Of a stretch of DNA of 46,522 nt, positions 1-9,576 are shown piece after piece. Each line of letters opens with the position of its first letter. Position 1 is the first letter of the stretch. The position numbers were made by a program, and so were the translations under genes. Source of the DNA: Sinomicrobium oceani (GTDB taxonomy: Bacteria > Bacteroidota > Bacteroidia > Flavobacteriales > Flavobacteriaceae); assembly GCF_900119185.1 (NCBI RefSeq), contig NZ_FPJE01000031.1:1-46522 (forward strand), written 5' to 3'. The notes under the pieces are model-generated. The model was given only the letters and a program-made list of their open reading frames with translations, had not been told where the DNA came from and did no database searches.

Positions 1-301
1 TGTCGATACGGATTATCGCCGTGCCCCCCATCACATGGGTCAGCGCATAGCGCATATCGGTGATCTTAAGATCCGAAGGTGCAGAACTGCGACTGACCTT
101 AGAGGTCGTCTGGGCCATCGTATCTTCGAAGGACAAGCCCATAAAACCGGCAAGACCGATACCTCCAAGGGCGGTTTTTTTTAGAAAATTACGGCGGGCT
201 GAGCCCGTATCAGGATGAGATATCTCAGCAGCACGAGACTCACGGTACGCTGCTTCCTCGGCTTTATTTTTGGCCATAAGACGCCTTAACTCCGTTTTCA
301 T
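1..301 (-). CDS. Tat-exported mandelate racemase/muconate lactonizing enzyme-like protein (N-terminal part)
   Basis: The frame starts at the ATG complementary to 299-301 and runs off the left edge, so about 100 residues are visible. Residues 34-52 form a twin-arginine signal (SARRNFLKKTALGG followed by a short hydrophobic stretch) after an unusually long polar N-tail. The mature part begins with a KITDMRYA... and ...IIRID pattern typical of the N-terminal capping domain of the enolase superfamily, where these enzymes abstract the alpha proton of sugar acids or similar carboxylates. The gene lies just downstream of susD on the same strand, which fits catabolism of the imported substrate. The active-site barrel is outside the window, so the subclass is unknown; the family call rests on the short N-terminal match and context. 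Confidence 0.7.
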   Translation of the reverse strand, partial: MKTELRRLMAKNKAEEAAYRESRAAEISHPDTGSARRNFLKKTALGGIGLAGFMGLSFEDTMAQTTSKVSRSSAPSDLKITDMRYALTHVMGGTAIIRID

Positions 302-429
302 AAGTTATTGTTTTTTAGATTGGTATTATGTTTTGTCTTTGTTTTACAGGAAGTTGCTCCTGTTCTGACATCCCGTATTACGCCCTTCCCTTTAAAAAGA
401 GAGGAGCATTTCGGGGATGGTTTTATCGG

Positions 430-1947
430 CTACCGGTCCCACCAGACACGGGTATCGAGATTATCCGGCCCCATACGTGCCACGGCTTCGCTGATGTGCT
501 GGCCGTTTACGGCAAGTTCGGAACTCGGATAGGTAATCCGGTTAATAAAGTCGCCGGTAATATCCTGCCCCGGATACGGATTGGGGGTAAGGTCGGGATA
601 GCCGGTACGCCGGAAATTGGCATAGGCTTCCGGGCCGTTCAGGAAGCAGGCTACCCAGTACTGATCGTATAATTGCTCGAGGGTACCGCCATAGGGATGA
701 TCGGTGATATACTGGTCTATATCGGCCTCGGAGATGGCACAGGCCGCATCGTATTCGGCCATGAGCTCCATGTGGGCCCTTACCCCGGTTTCGAAGTAAG
801 TCGCCGGATCGCCGGATACCCACCCGTAGGTAGCAGCTTCGGCAAGCAACAACTGGGTCTGGGCATGGGTAATCAGGTACATCGGCGCACCGATCTTGAC
901 CATACGCCTGCGGTCGACCTGGCTGAAATCGTAAAAACTGGCCAGTCCCAGCTCCGACACGGCCTGCCCTATAGTACTGTTGTCATGCCCCATGGGCATT
1001 CCTACCTGATCTTCCGGGTCTACCGAAGCATTGACAGGTATCTGTTCGGTACCCGATGCCGCACCGACATAACGTACGGCAATGGAGCCCAGACGCGGAT
1101 CGTCCGTATCGGTAAGAAAATCTACAAAGGTATCGACCAGGTAAAAGTTATTGGCCTCGGAACCGTTCAGGAAATTACCGATGGGATTGGTAAAGTTGCT
1201 GTCGTGGCGGATTACATAATTATCTTCGTTCGACGTCATCAATCCTCCTGCAAAAGCATCTTCCACGGTCTGGCGGGCGAGTGTATTATCGGCATTAATA
1301 ATGTGCATTCCCAACCGCAACAGGAGTGAATTGCCCATCTTACGCCACTTGTCCAGGTCTCCGGCATACAGGATCTCGCCATGGACCATATCGCCATTGT
1401 CATCCAGGGCCGCTACGGCTTCCTTAACTTCCCTGATCAGGTCGGTATAGATCTCTTCCTGGGCATCGTACTTCGGCAATACGATCTGTTCGGTAATGCC
1501 CTTTCCGGCTTCGGAATACGGGATATCGCCATAACTGTCGGTAAGTACCATAAAGGTAAAAGCCTGTACGATCCGGGTCATCTGCAGGAGGTTGTTCCGT
1601 TCCGGATCGTCCTGGATACGCCCCATAAGGTCGCCGGTATTCTTGATAACGGTCTCGTAATAATCGTCCCAGACCTCGGCAGATGCAAAACGGTTGTCCT
1701 GGTTGTGGTTTCCCCCGGTAAGCAAACCGGAATTGGGAGTTACGATCTGCTGTACTATAGCCGCATCGTACTTGAGCTGCCCCGTGGCAAAAGACGTCCC
1801 TATAACGGCATTGTTGAATATAAATACGGGATCTACATCGGTAGGGTCTACTTCGTTGGTGTTGATGTCTTCGAAATCCTTTTCACAGGAAGTGTTCAGT
1901 AAGGAAAACACCACTGCAAAAACAACGTATATCATATTTTTTTTCAT
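430..1947 (-). CDS. SusD/RagB-family nutrient-binding outer-membrane lipoprotein
   Basis: 505 residues, the usual SusD length. The N-terminus is a lipoprotein signal with the lipobox ending at Cys21 (SLLNTSC), followed by acidic EKDFEDINT as in many exported Bacteroidota lipoproteins. The body is of the SusD-like_2 type (WDDYYETVIKN, QIVTPNSG, PYSEAG, LLAEAA motifs). SusD proteins sit on the cell surface as a lid on the SusC channel and bind the oligosaccharide or other nutrient. The gene starts 12 bp after the end of the susC-like gene, so the two are certainly co-transcribed. The substrate cannot be read from the sequence. Confidence 0.93.
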   Translation of the reverse strand: MKKNMIYVVFAVVFSLLNTSCEKDFEDINTNEVDPTDVDPVFIFNNAVIGTSFATGQLKYDAAIVQQIVTPNSGLLTGGNHNQDNRFASAEVWDDYYETVIKNTGDLMGRIQDDPERNNLLQMTRIVQAFTFMVLTDSYGDIPYSEAGKGITEQIVLPKYDAQEEIYTDLIREVKEAVAALDDNGDMVHGEILYAGDLDKWRKMGNSLLLRLGMHIINADNTLARQTVEDAFAGGLMTSNEDNYVIRHDSNFTNPIGNFLNGSEANNFYLVDTFVDFLTDTDDPRLGSIAVRYVGAASGTEQIPVNASVDPEDQVGMPMGHDNSTIGQAVSELGLASFYDFSQVDRRRMVKIGAPMYLITHAQTQLLLAEAATYGWVSGDPATYFETGVRAHMELMAEYDAACAISEADIDQYITDHPYGGTLEQLYDQYWVACFLNGPEAYANFRRTGYPDLTPNPYPGQDITGDFINRITYPSSELAVNGQHISEAVARMGPDNLDTRVWWDR

Positions 1948-1959
1948 GGTTTCCTCTTT

Positions 1960-4900
1960 TTAAAATTTCAGGTTAAGGTTAAAACCCATACTACGGGTCG
2001 TAGGTACTCCTGTCGATTCGAGTCCGGACACGTTATCGGAACTGAAGGCGAAGGAGTCCGGGTCTATGTTGTCCACCCATTTTTTCAGGATGAGTACATT
2101 ATTGGCTACCAGGCTCAGTTTTGCGCCTTTGATAAAGGATTTCTCCGGAATCAGTTTACGAAAATCATAGCCTACGGTTATCTGTCTCAGTTTCCAGAAC
2201 CCTCCGTTGTACACTATGGGTTCTATGATCTGCGAAGCCCTCACGACCTCCCAGTACTGCTGCGATTCGGTTGCCACGGTATTGGGTTGCCCCTGCAGGT
2301 TTACTCCTTCTCCCACCACGCCGGTATCTCTTCCGGGAAGTGTCATTTTATGAAGTCCGTGCCGTACGGCATTGAAGTTGGTCCCGGAGATCATTTTATT
2401 ACCGAGTTTAAAATCGATCAGGAAGGAGAGGTTAAAGTCTTTGTAACGGAAGTTATTGGTAATCCCGCCCATCCATTTGGGCAGGGCACTTCCGAAGAAA
2501 ACGATATCTTCGGTGGGCAAGGCTCTTCCGTCGTTACCGAAGATACGTTGTCCCTGTTCGTTTCTGCGATACCCGAAACCGGCAAGCTGACCGATCTCCT
2601 CCCCGACTACCTGGTAGAGGAACCCGTTGAATATGTGCTCTCCCACCAGGATACGGTCGCCCGGCTCATCGGTAAGCAGGCTGAGTACCTTGGTCTTGTT
2701 ATAGGAACCGTTGATATTGAGGTCCCACTGAAAATTGTCGTTCTTCACCGGAATTACGTTCAGCATGGCTTCAAAACCGTCACTGCGGCTTTCCCCGCTG
2801 TTGATCAGCGTATTGGTAAACCCCGAGGTATTAGAGATCTGTGCCGGAATAATCTGGTCTTTGGTGATCTTCCTGTACACCGCCACATCCAGGTTTACAC
2901 GGCTTTCGAACATACGGATGTCCAGTCCCACTTCGGCTTCGTTGGTCCGCATGGGCTTGAGGCCCGGATTGGGTAAGGTACTGGTATTGGCACCGGCAAC
3001 GGGTTGTACACTGCCATCGGGCCCGGTAAAAAAGTTGGGGTTGATGTCATAGAATAGCACATCGGAGTACGGCGGGACATCCGTATCGCTCCCCACCTGG
3101 GCGTAGGCAAACCGGACTTTGGCAAAAGACAGCCATTCGGGCTGGTTCTCCCAGCTATTGGAAAAGACATAGCTTCCGGAAACCGACGGATAAAAAATGC
3201 TCCTGTTCTCGGGCGATAGGGTCGAAAACCAATCGTTCCGGAAGGTCCCGCTAAGGTAGTACGTGTCTTTCCAGGACAGGTCTACCGCTCCGTAGACGGA
3301 GTTTACCGCCCGTTCGGACAAGGCGTACGTAGGATCTTTTATTCTTCCGTTCTGTACCGTATAAAGATCGCGTATCACAAAATCGGTAACATCGACCCTG
3401 TTGACATCCATACGGCGCTTCATACGGTTACCGCCGAGGTTGACCCCGAGCTCGAAATCTTCCCCGAATTCTTTATTGGCCGAAAACAGGATATCCATAT
3501 TGGTTTCGCGAAACCTTCGTACTTCCTGAGTAAATGTCCCATTTACGAATCCGGCCGGGGCGGGTCCCCTCGAGGCCTGCCCTGTGGGGAAACCATTGTA
3601 GTCCTGGTCTCTCGACCAGTAATCCTGCCCTACTCTTCCCTGTACAAAAAGCCAGGGCAGCAGGTTGTATTTCACGGCTACATTCCCGAAAATACGATCG
3701 CGTCTGATGTTGTTGAACTGTTCTGCCAGGGTAAAGTACGGGTTGGTCCTGTTGCGGAAACGGGAATACACATACTCGTTACCTTCCGCATCGTATTTAT
3801 AACGGTCGAGCAGATCGAGCGGCATGGAATTGGCCAGGTTGTACAACGATACCGGGATGGTATTGTCCTGCTGCCCTACATTGGGCGGATTGGTATTGAT
3901 CTCGTTGGAATAATTGACATGTACATTGACATTGAGCTTGTCGGAGAAATCGTGTGTCACCCCCAGGCTGATGGTTTTGCGTTCGTATTCGTTGTTGGGT
4001 GTAATTCCCTTGCTCTTCAGGTTGGCCATGGACAGGTTAAACCCTCCGTTTTCGCCTCCTCCGGCTATGGAAACGGAGTTGGTGACATCCAGTCCTTCCC
4101 TGTAGAATTTCTTGATCCGGTTGCGCTGCGGCACATAGGGTACTTCCACACCGTCAAAGAGGATCTGTGTCATTCCGGGTTGAAACTTTTCCCCGAAAGA
4201 CCACTGTCCGGATGTCGGGTTGGCAGCGGTAGGCCGCATTCCGTTTTCGCCCTGCCCGTATTCGTACTGGAAATCGGTAAAGTCGAGCGGGGTATGATTG
4301 GTGACGTTCAGGTTATAGGTAACGCCCAGTCCGCTTCCTTCTCCCCGGGTCTTGGTGGTAATCATGATTACCCCGTCCTTGGCCCTGGAACCGTACAATG
4401 CAGCAGCGGTAGCCCCTTTAAGTACGGTCATGCTTTCTATATCGTCCGGATTGATACTGGAAAACCCGTCTCCTCCGTCCGAATACACACCGCCATCGCT
4501 GGTACCCGGTTCTCCCCCGGTACTTCCTGGATTGGTACCGAACGAGGTATTGTCTATGGGCACCCCGTTGACGACAATCAGCGGACTATTGGTCCCGGAG
4601 ATAGACGACTGCCCCCGGATACGTACTTTAGAGGAGCCGCCGGGTCCGCTCCCGAGCGCTGAAATGTTTACCCCGGCTACTTTTCCCTGTAGACTGTTCA
4701 TAAAGTTGGAAGAACGGTTTACATTCACTTCCTGGGGTTTTACCTCCGATACGGCGTATCCGAGCTTTCGCGACTCCCTTTTTATTCCCAGTGCGGTCAC
4801 GACAACGACATCGAGGGTCTGCACATCTTCCTGCAGGGTAATATCAATCGTCGTACGGTTGCCTACGGTGTGTTTCTGCTGCTTCATCCCGATGTAAGTG

Positions 4901-5463
4901 AAGACCAGCACCGCATCCGGACCGCTCACCGCTATACTGTACTTTCCGTCAAAATCGGTTACGGTCCCTTTTGTTGTCCCTTCCACCAGGACATTCACCC
5001 CGGGCACAGGCACCCCCTGTTCGTCGGAAATAACACCGCTTACTTCGGTTTGCAGCACCTTGCCAGGAGTTCCGGGAACGGAAATGTAACTGCTTTGTTT
5101 GCGCTTATCCTTTTTGAGTATGATCTGTTTGTTGAGGGTCTCATAGACAACGGGAGTTCCGGAAAACAGTTGGTTCAGTACCTGTGCGAGGGGTACCTGA
5201 TCGACGTCTACGGATACTTTCCGTTTGTAATCTACTTCCCGGTCATTGTACAGCACCCTGTACTCGGTAAGGGTTTCGATCTCTTTCAGTACCTTTTCGA
5301 GGGTAACGTCCTCGAAATGGAGGGAAACTTTTACATCAAGTGAAAAATTACCCGCCTGTACCTGGAACAAAAATGTCGTAAAGAAACAGATCAGGAGCTT
5401 CATCTTTAAATCAAACTTTAATGCACCGAGAAACACACTCCCTGATTTCAGAAGGTTTTTCAT
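1960..5463 (-). CDS. SusC/RagA-family TonB-dependent transporter with N-terminal STN domain
   Basis: 1167 residues from the ATG at 5463; an upstream in-frame ATG at 5493 would add ten residues, but the MKNLLKSG start resembles family members. Order: signal peptide (hydrophobic MKLLICFFTTFLFQVQA), STN signalling domain (about residues 45-115), carboxypeptidase-regulatory-like domain (VSGVISDEQG... about 135-215), plug (MNSLQGKVAGVNI) and a 22-strand barrel region to the C-terminus. SusC imports the ligand bound by SusD using TonB energy. The STN domain normally passes a ligand-bound signal to a FecR anti-sigma factor, and such a gene lies directly upstream. A 283-bp gap holding a dispersed repeat separates them. 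Confidence 0.95.
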   Translation of the reverse strand: MKNLLKSGSVFLGALKFDLKMKLLICFFTTFLFQVQAGNFSLDVKVSLHFEDVTLEKVLKEIETLTEYRVLYNDREVDYKRKVSVDVDQVPLAQVLNQLFSGTPVVYETLNKQIILKKDKRKQSSYISVPGTPGKVLQTEVSGVISDEQGVPVPGVNVLVEGTTKGTVTDFDGKYSIAVSGPDAVLVFTYIGMKQQKHTVGNRTTIDITLQEDVQTLDVVVVTALGIKRESRKLGYAVSEVKPQEVNVNRSSNFMNSLQGKVAGVNISALGSGPGGSSKVRIRGQSSISGTNSPLIVVNGVPIDNTSFGTNPGSTGGEPGTSDGGVYSDGGDGFSSINPDDIESMTVLKGATAAALYGSRAKDGVIMITTKTRGEGSGLGVTYNLNVTNHTPLDFTDFQYEYGQGENGMRPTAANPTSGQWSFGEKFQPGMTQILFDGVEVPYVPQRNRIKKFYREGLDVTNSVSIAGGGENGGFNLSMANLKSKGITPNNEYERKTISLGVTHDFSDKLNVNVHVNYSNEINTNPPNVGQQDNTIPVSLYNLANSMPLDLLDRYKYDAEGNEYVYSRFRNRTNPYFTLAEQFNNIRRDRIFGNVAVKYNLLPWLFVQGRVGQDYWSRDQDYNGFPTGQASRGPAPAGFVNGTFTQEVRRFRETNMDILFSANKEFGEDFELGVNLGGNRMKRRMDVNRVDVTDFVIRDLYTVQNGRIKDPTYALSERAVNSVYGAVDLSWKDTYYLSGTFRNDWFSTLSPENRSIFYPSVSGSYVFSNSWENQPEWLSFAKVRFAYAQVGSDTDVPPYSDVLFYDINPNFFTGPDGSVQPVAGANTSTLPNPGLKPMRTNEAEVGLDIRMFESRVNLDVAVYRKITKDQIIPAQISNTSGFTNTLINSGESRSDGFEAMLNVIPVKNDNFQWDLNINGSYNKTKVLSLLTDEPGDRILVGEHIFNGFLYQVVGEEIGQLAGFGYRRNEQGQRIFGNDGRALPTEDIVFFGSALPKWMGGITNNFRYKDFNLSFLIDFKLGNKMISGTNFNAVRHGLHKMTLPGRDTGVVGEGVNLQGQPNTVATESQQYWEVVRASQIIEPIVYNGGFWKLRQITVGYDFRKLIPEKSFIKGAKLSLVANNVLILKKWVDNIDPDSFAFSSDNVSGLESTGVPTTRSMGFNLNLKF

Positions 5464-5650
5464 ATCTTTGCTTTGGTTTACGTGGTTAAACATTGTTTAA
5501 TCACTCCATATCAAATCGGGGGATGTGCCACCATCTTCCGGTTTTTTTATATATGGGTGATCTTCTTTTGGTGGTGGTGTTTTTTTATCTTGTCATAGGC
5601 TCTTTTTTTTGGTTACCGGTTAAATTTTATGTGCTGTTATTATTTTCATT

Positions 5651-5750
5651 TATTGGCGCCGCCAAAGGGTTTAATACCCTGAGGCCTGCCTCGAAATTAA
5701 AATTCAGTTTCGTATGAATGCCTCGTGTGCTTGCTCCGAGGTAGTTTACT
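5651..5750 (+). repeat. Dispersed ~100-bp repeat family 1, copy 1
   Basis: Begins TATTGGCGCCGCCAAAGGG and ends GTTTACT. Near-identical copies lie at 21678-21778 and 23420-23520, all in the same orientation. Inside are a GGGTTTAATACCC stem and a CCTCG...CGAGG stem around GTGC/GCAC. The GTTTACT end overlaps the fecR stop codon (TAA, complement of 5746-5748). This copy is the most diverged of the three. No coding frame is evident. Confidence 0.85.
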
Positions 5751-6930
5751 CTGCTATGGTTATCGTCTGCCCTGCTATGGTGTATTCGAAAGTATAGCTT
5801 CTCCCGAAAGCATTCAGGACATTTTCTATGGGTTCTCCTTCGAAGCCGGCCGTAAAGATTTCGTCGTTCAATGCCTTGTTTTTATTGATTATGGTAATAT
5901 CGTAATAGCGTTCGAGCCTCCGGAGGATCTCCCCGAAGCGCACGTGGTTAAAGATGAGCTTTCCGTTGAGCCAACCGGTGTACAGCCCGGTATCGACTTC
6001 TTCAAAAGACAGGTCTTTTTGTGTTTTGTCCCATGTGGCTTTTTGCCCGGGAGCCAGCATGGCGGCTTTTTCGGGCGTGTACACTTCCCCTTTTTTATAA
6101 AGTGCTACGGACCCTTCGACAAGTACGGTGCGGATACGGGATTCTTCTTTATAGGAATTAACCACAAAACGGGTACCGAGCACCTGTACATTGATATCAC
6201 CGGTACGTACCACAAAGGGTTGTGCAGGGTTTTTACGGACATCGAAATAAGCTTCTCCATCGAGGTAAACCGCCCGGTTCCCTGTGTTCCCGAAGTGCAC
6301 GGGATATTTCAGGGACGATCCTGCATTGAGATTAACTACGGTTCCGTCGGATAGTTCGAGCTGGAAAGTTTTACCGAAAGGGATGTATATTTCATGGTAC
6401 ACCACCTCCCCGGAACCCCTGGACTCGCTGTCCCTGCGGTAGTGAATACGGCTTCCCCGACGCGTCCCTACGGTTTGCCCGTCCTGGTCCCGGATCTCCC
6501 CGTTATGGTCTTCTTCCAGTACGCGTATGCTACCGTCCGGCAAACGGAGTGTTATTTGCTGCCCGCCAGGTTCTGTACCGGGGGCCACAGCGACAGGCAT
6601 GTTTTTGTAGTACACATATCCCATGGTAATAAGACCGGTAAAAACCGCCGCCGCTTTCATCCAGTTGTTTCTTATTTTCCTTTTTCGGGGTACCGGGCGG
6701 ATGATCGCTTCTACCTTCTGCCAGTCCCGGTTTTTGCTTCCGGCCACTTCTTTAGCCAGTTTTTTTCGGGCTTCTACTTTTCCCGGGTCGGAAAGGTGGG
6801 TTATGACGTAGTCTTTATCTTCATCGCTAAAATGATCGCCCTCGATATCTTTTTTTTCTATCGTTTTTCCTCTCAGGACCATGTCGGCCAGTTTTTTAGC
6901 CAGATTTGTTATTTTAATAAAATTGATCAT
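5746..6930 (-). CDS. FecR-family anti-sigma factor
   Basis: 394 residues. A short N-terminal cytoplasmic anti-sigma part (about 1-85, ending in the basic PRKRKIRNNW) is followed by one membrane helix at about 91-107 (MKAAAVFTGLITMGYVYY) and a periplasmic FecR domain (IPFGKTFQLELSDGT, LDGEAYFDV, VQVLGTRFVV). A C-terminal DUF4974-like domain ends the protein. In this family the periplasmic part senses the STN domain of the SusC partner and releases an ECF sigma factor. No ECF sigma gene precedes it here, so the partner must be encoded elsewhere. The stop codon lies inside dispersed repeat copy 1. Confidence 0.92.
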   Translation of the reverse strand: MINFIKITNLAKKLADMVLRGKTIEKKDIEGDHFSDEDKDYVITHLSDPGKVEARKKLAKEVAGSKNRDWQKVEAIIRPVPRKRKIRNNWMKAAAVFTGLITMGYVYYKNMPVAVAPGTEPGGQQITLRLPDGSIRVLEEDHNGEIRDQDGQTVGTRRGSRIHYRRDSESRGSGEVVYHEIYIPFGKTFQLELSDGTVVNLNAGSSLKYPVHFGNTGNRAVYLDGEAYFDVRKNPAQPFVVRTGDINVQVLGTRFVVNSYKEESRIRTVLVEGSVALYKKGEVYTPEKAAMLAPGQKATWDKTQKDLSFEEVDTGLYTGWLNGKLIFNHVRFGEILRRLERYYDITIINKNKALNDEIFTAGFEGEPIENVLNAFGRSYTFEYTIAGQTITIAE

Positions 6931-7273
6931 TATTTACTACCCTATTAGCAATTTAAGACTACTTATTTTACGCATTACATAATTAAAGACGACAAAAATG
7001 GGGAACAGGGTTAAAAAAAATTGATTTTTTTTCGGTTATGGGGTTCTTGGGGTCATTAGTTTGTCGTTGATCGTCGGGCGTGTGGGCTTCGGTACACCGT
7101 TCCCTGCGTTCCGGCACTCAGCCCGCTTTGTTATGGAGTTATTGACGGAATGGGATTTGTAGTCTTGTGGAGTCGGGAGTTGAAAACGGGCACGGAGGTA
7201 TGCCTGTTTTATTGGCGATCATAGCGGGAGGCTCCGTTCCGGTAACGGGGCGAAAATATAAAATACGGGAGAT
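6931..7273. other. Intergenic region with a half copy of repeat family 2
   Basis: Besides the putative fecR promoter, 7084-7130 matches, in reverse orientation, the right half of the dispersed element at 20958-21100 (GGGCTTCGGTACACC... to CTCAGCCCGCTTTG). No convincing gene is seen in this stretch; in particular there is no ECF sigma gene. Confidence 0.6.
6984..7012 (-). promoter_or_regulatory. Putative ECF-sigma promoter of fecR-susC-susD
   Basis: On the minus strand AACCC (complement of 7008-7012) is followed after 16 nt by CGTCTTTA (complement of 6984-6991), about 50 nt ahead of the fecR start. An AAC-type -35 box with a CGTC-type -10 box is the usual layout of ECF-sigma promoters, and the poly-T run just upstream of AACCC also fits. 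The element is seen in the sequence; its use by an ECF factor is inference. Confidence 0.5.
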
Positions 7274-7642
7274 TTACAGGGAACATATTACAAAAATCAA
7301 AGCTAACAGGGCGGGTACTGCCTGTACGAAAAAGATTTTGCGTGCGGCGGTGATACCTCCGAAAATACCGGCCACTACAACACATCCCAGGAAAAACAGC
7401 CGGATATTGGCCATCCATTGCGGATCGGTAATAAAGAACGACCAGATAAGCCCGGCCGAGAGGAAACCGTTATACAATCCCTGGTTGGCAGCAAGGCCCT
7501 TGGTGGGGGTAAACAAATGCTCCGGTAAAGACCGGAATGTTTTTTTCCCGGCGGTTTCCCAGGCAAACATTTCGAGCCAGAGGATATACAGGTGTTCCAG
7601 GGCCACCAGGGCCGTAAGTACGGAGGTGAGTGTTGCTATCAT
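7274..7642 (-). CDS. DUF1304 family small membrane protein
   Basis: 122 residues with four hydrophobic segments (about 1-22, 55-72, 78-96, 102-121). The EHLYILWLEMFAW start, the NQGLYNGFL motif and the overall length are characteristic of DUF1304, a family of inner-membrane proteins of unknown function. It stands between two unrelated units and has its own start. Family assignment is firm; function is unknown. Confidence 0.85.
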   Translation of the reverse strand: MIATLTSVLTALVALEHLYILWLEMFAWETAGKKTFRSLPEHLFTPTKGLAANQGLYNGFLSAGLIWSFFITDPQWMANIRLFFLGCVVVAGIFGGITAARKIFFVQAVPALLALIFVICSL

Positions 7643-7813
7643 ATCTTTTCAGGTATTGTTGTTGCAGCATACGTTAAGCTTGTATATGTCCGGACCGGCT
7701 GTTTTCTCCCCGGTGGCAGCACAGGCACCTCTTCGCCCACCAGGAAGTCCGTTTGTCCTTTGCTGCGTACAGGATTGTTATGCCATAACCCCGGTTATAT
7801 GCCAAAACGTATA

Positions 7814-9028
7814 TTACAAATAATGTCTTACCGGTTTTATTTTTCTCATACCCACGGCGGCAACCCAGCTTAGCCCCAGGGCACCGCCAAACGTAATGAA
7901 AAACTTCACTAATGCCGGAATACCGGCATCTCTCAGTAAAAACTGTATCCAAATTACAAAAATATAATGGATCAGGTATATTAAATAGGCATTATCCGAC
8001 AAGGACCGCCACCAGGACACTTCGTGTTTTGCAAAACGCCGGAAGAGTGTTATACAGGCTACACAGCTCAGCACACAAGAGCCGACATATAGGGTGTAGT
8101 AGATCATCCAGGCCTGAAACTCGCTGATCGTTCCCTGCCGGAACATAGCTCCCAACGATCCGGACAGAATGGTCAGGACCGTGTATATGCCTACTGCAAA
8201 AAGCCCCCATAGCCACCAGTACTTTACCAGGACGGACTTCGCTGAAAACAGCCCCTCGTTGAACCTGGTATAACCGATGCACACTCCTGTCATAAAATAA
8301 CCGAAATACAGGGCGACACGGCTTACCTGGAAGTCAAAAGGCCCCCAGCCTGTCCATGTTCCGGGACCTGCCGTATACGCCACAGGGACGTAGAGCACCC
8401 ATGTTACCACCAGGAGCAGAAACACTGCCCATACCGGATGCTTTCCCAGAATATCCACTCCTTTCGCGATCTGCCTGTTATAGCTTTGCAATACAGGGCT
8501 TATCAGGGCAAAAATCACATTGAAAACAAACAGTACGCAGATAAACCATGGCGGCCCCACAGGCCATTGTTCCACCGTAAAAAAGTCCAGGACGTAGGCC
8601 GTGATACCGGTATGACCATGGGCTACATAATAGGACGGAAAATGTGCGATGAGCATAAAAAAGGTGCCGAGAAAAAGAAAAGGGATAAACAAACGATACA
8701 TTCTGTCCAGTATAAAGGTTACCGTTCCTTTCCTCGCTATGCTCCGCGACAGAAACAATCCTCCGACCAGGAACATCAGCGACATAAAAAAGATATCGTT
8801 GAAGTTCTGAAAAATATCAAGCCCTATCCATCTGTGCGCATCGACCATAGGGTGGGTAGAACGTATATAGGCTTCCGCATCGAAGCTGGCAAAAGTGGTA
8901 TAGGCCAGGGTGGAATGATGGGCTACGACCAGAACCGTAAGAAACGACCTGAGATAATCCACCCAGATATTCCTGTTATCCGCCCTGCTGTACCCCTTGT
9001 ACCTATTGGCTGTTGTTTGCTCCTCCAT
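7814..9028 (-). CDS. Acyltransferase family (acyltransferase_3 / OpgC-like) membrane protein
   Basis: 404 residues with about ten membrane helices. The N-terminus carries the family motif around residue 22-45 (IWVDYLRSFLTVLVVAHHSTLAYT), including the conserved histidine of the first helix, followed by the RSIARKG and MYRLFIPF signatures. Family members O-acylate sugars, glucans or other extracytoplasmic molecules. The length is normal. It is a single gene between a DUF1304 gene and a tssD gene, so the acceptor is unknown. Confidence 0.85.
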   Translation of the reverse strand: MEEQTTANRYKGYSRADNRNIWVDYLRSFLTVLVVAHHSTLAYTTFASFDAEAYIRSTHPMVDAHRWIGLDIFQNFNDIFFMSLMFLVGGLFLSRSIARKGTVTFILDRMYRLFIPFLFLGTFFMLIAHFPSYYVAHGHTGITAYVLDFFTVEQWPVGPPWFICVLFVFNVIFALISPVLQSYNRQIAKGVDILGKHPVWAVFLLLVVTWVLYVPVAYTAGPGTWTGWGPFDFQVSRVALYFGYFMTGVCIGYTRFNEGLFSAKSVLVKYWWLWGLFAVGIYTVLTILSGSLGAMFRQGTISEFQAWMIYYTLYVGSCVLSCVACITLFRRFAKHEVSWWRSLSDNAYLIYLIHYIFVIWIQFLLRDAGIPALVKFFITFGGALGLSWVAAVGMRKIKPVRHYL

Positions 9029-9189
9029 GAGGTATAGGACGCCATGAAATTCTTTTTGTTACAAAACAACTTTATATACATGCTCTCACCGGTAGTTCTC
9101 TGGTTTCTGTAATGCTGTGGATTATCCGGTACAAGTTATGGAGGCGGAACGAATAGAGCATATTGTTACGGGTTACACCCTGTTAAAAA

Positions 9190-9576
9190 TCAAATCCATT
9201 TATTGGTGTGGTTGCCACCACCGCAGTCAATCATTCTGCACGATATGGTAAAACTCTCTGTAAGCGCCTTATTTCCGAACGCCTCGAAGTTTTCTTTATA
9301 TTTTACCAGGTACGCCTCAGTAAATTTTACTTCCTTGAGCTTGGCATTGGTATCCCGTTTAAAAAACGTGACCGTACCGTTTTTGCGCTCAAAATTATTG
9401 GTCATCCAATCAAAGAAAAAGGAGTCTGCCGTAGACTCTACCATAAAATATATCCTTCCGCCCCGTGTTACCGATGACGGCCTCCCGGTAGCATCTACCT
9501 CCTGGGCCAGGTCATAACTCAAATTCAGAATATTTACTCTTTTATCATTGATGGTCAACGTGGCTTTAAACGACAT
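9190..9576 (-). CDS. tssD: Type VI secretion tube protein TssD (Hcp) of the Bacteroidota type
   Basis: 128 residues. The MSFKATLTINDKRVNILNLSY start, GRPSSVTRGGRIYF, FFFDWM and the C-terminal GNHTNKW tail match the Bacteroidota TssD family (T6SS subtype iii), whose hexameric rings stack into the injected inner tube. No other T6SS gene (tssB/C, vgrG, clpV) is in the window, so this is an orphan copy. It may supply a tube variant or carry an effector by binding inside the ring. Confidence 0.85.
   Translation of the reverse strand: MSFKATLTINDKRVNILNLSYDLAQEVDATGRPSSVTRGGRIYFMVESTADSFFFDWMTNNFERKNGTVTFFKRDTNAKLKEVKFTEAYLVKYKENFEAFGNKALTESFTISCRMIDCGGGNHTNKWI

Noticed and set aside
673-1329. 218-codon plus-strand open frame opposite susD
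   Set aside because: Shadow of the susD gene; composition lacks protein-like domains and the minus-strand frame is a clear lipoprotein.
3919-4662. 247-codon plus-strand frame opposite susC
   Set aside because: Antisense shadow of the transporter gene; no recognisable motif.
7167-7823. 218-codon plus-strand frame across the DUF1304 gene
   Set aside because: Runs over a real minus-strand gene with four membrane helices and has no family features.
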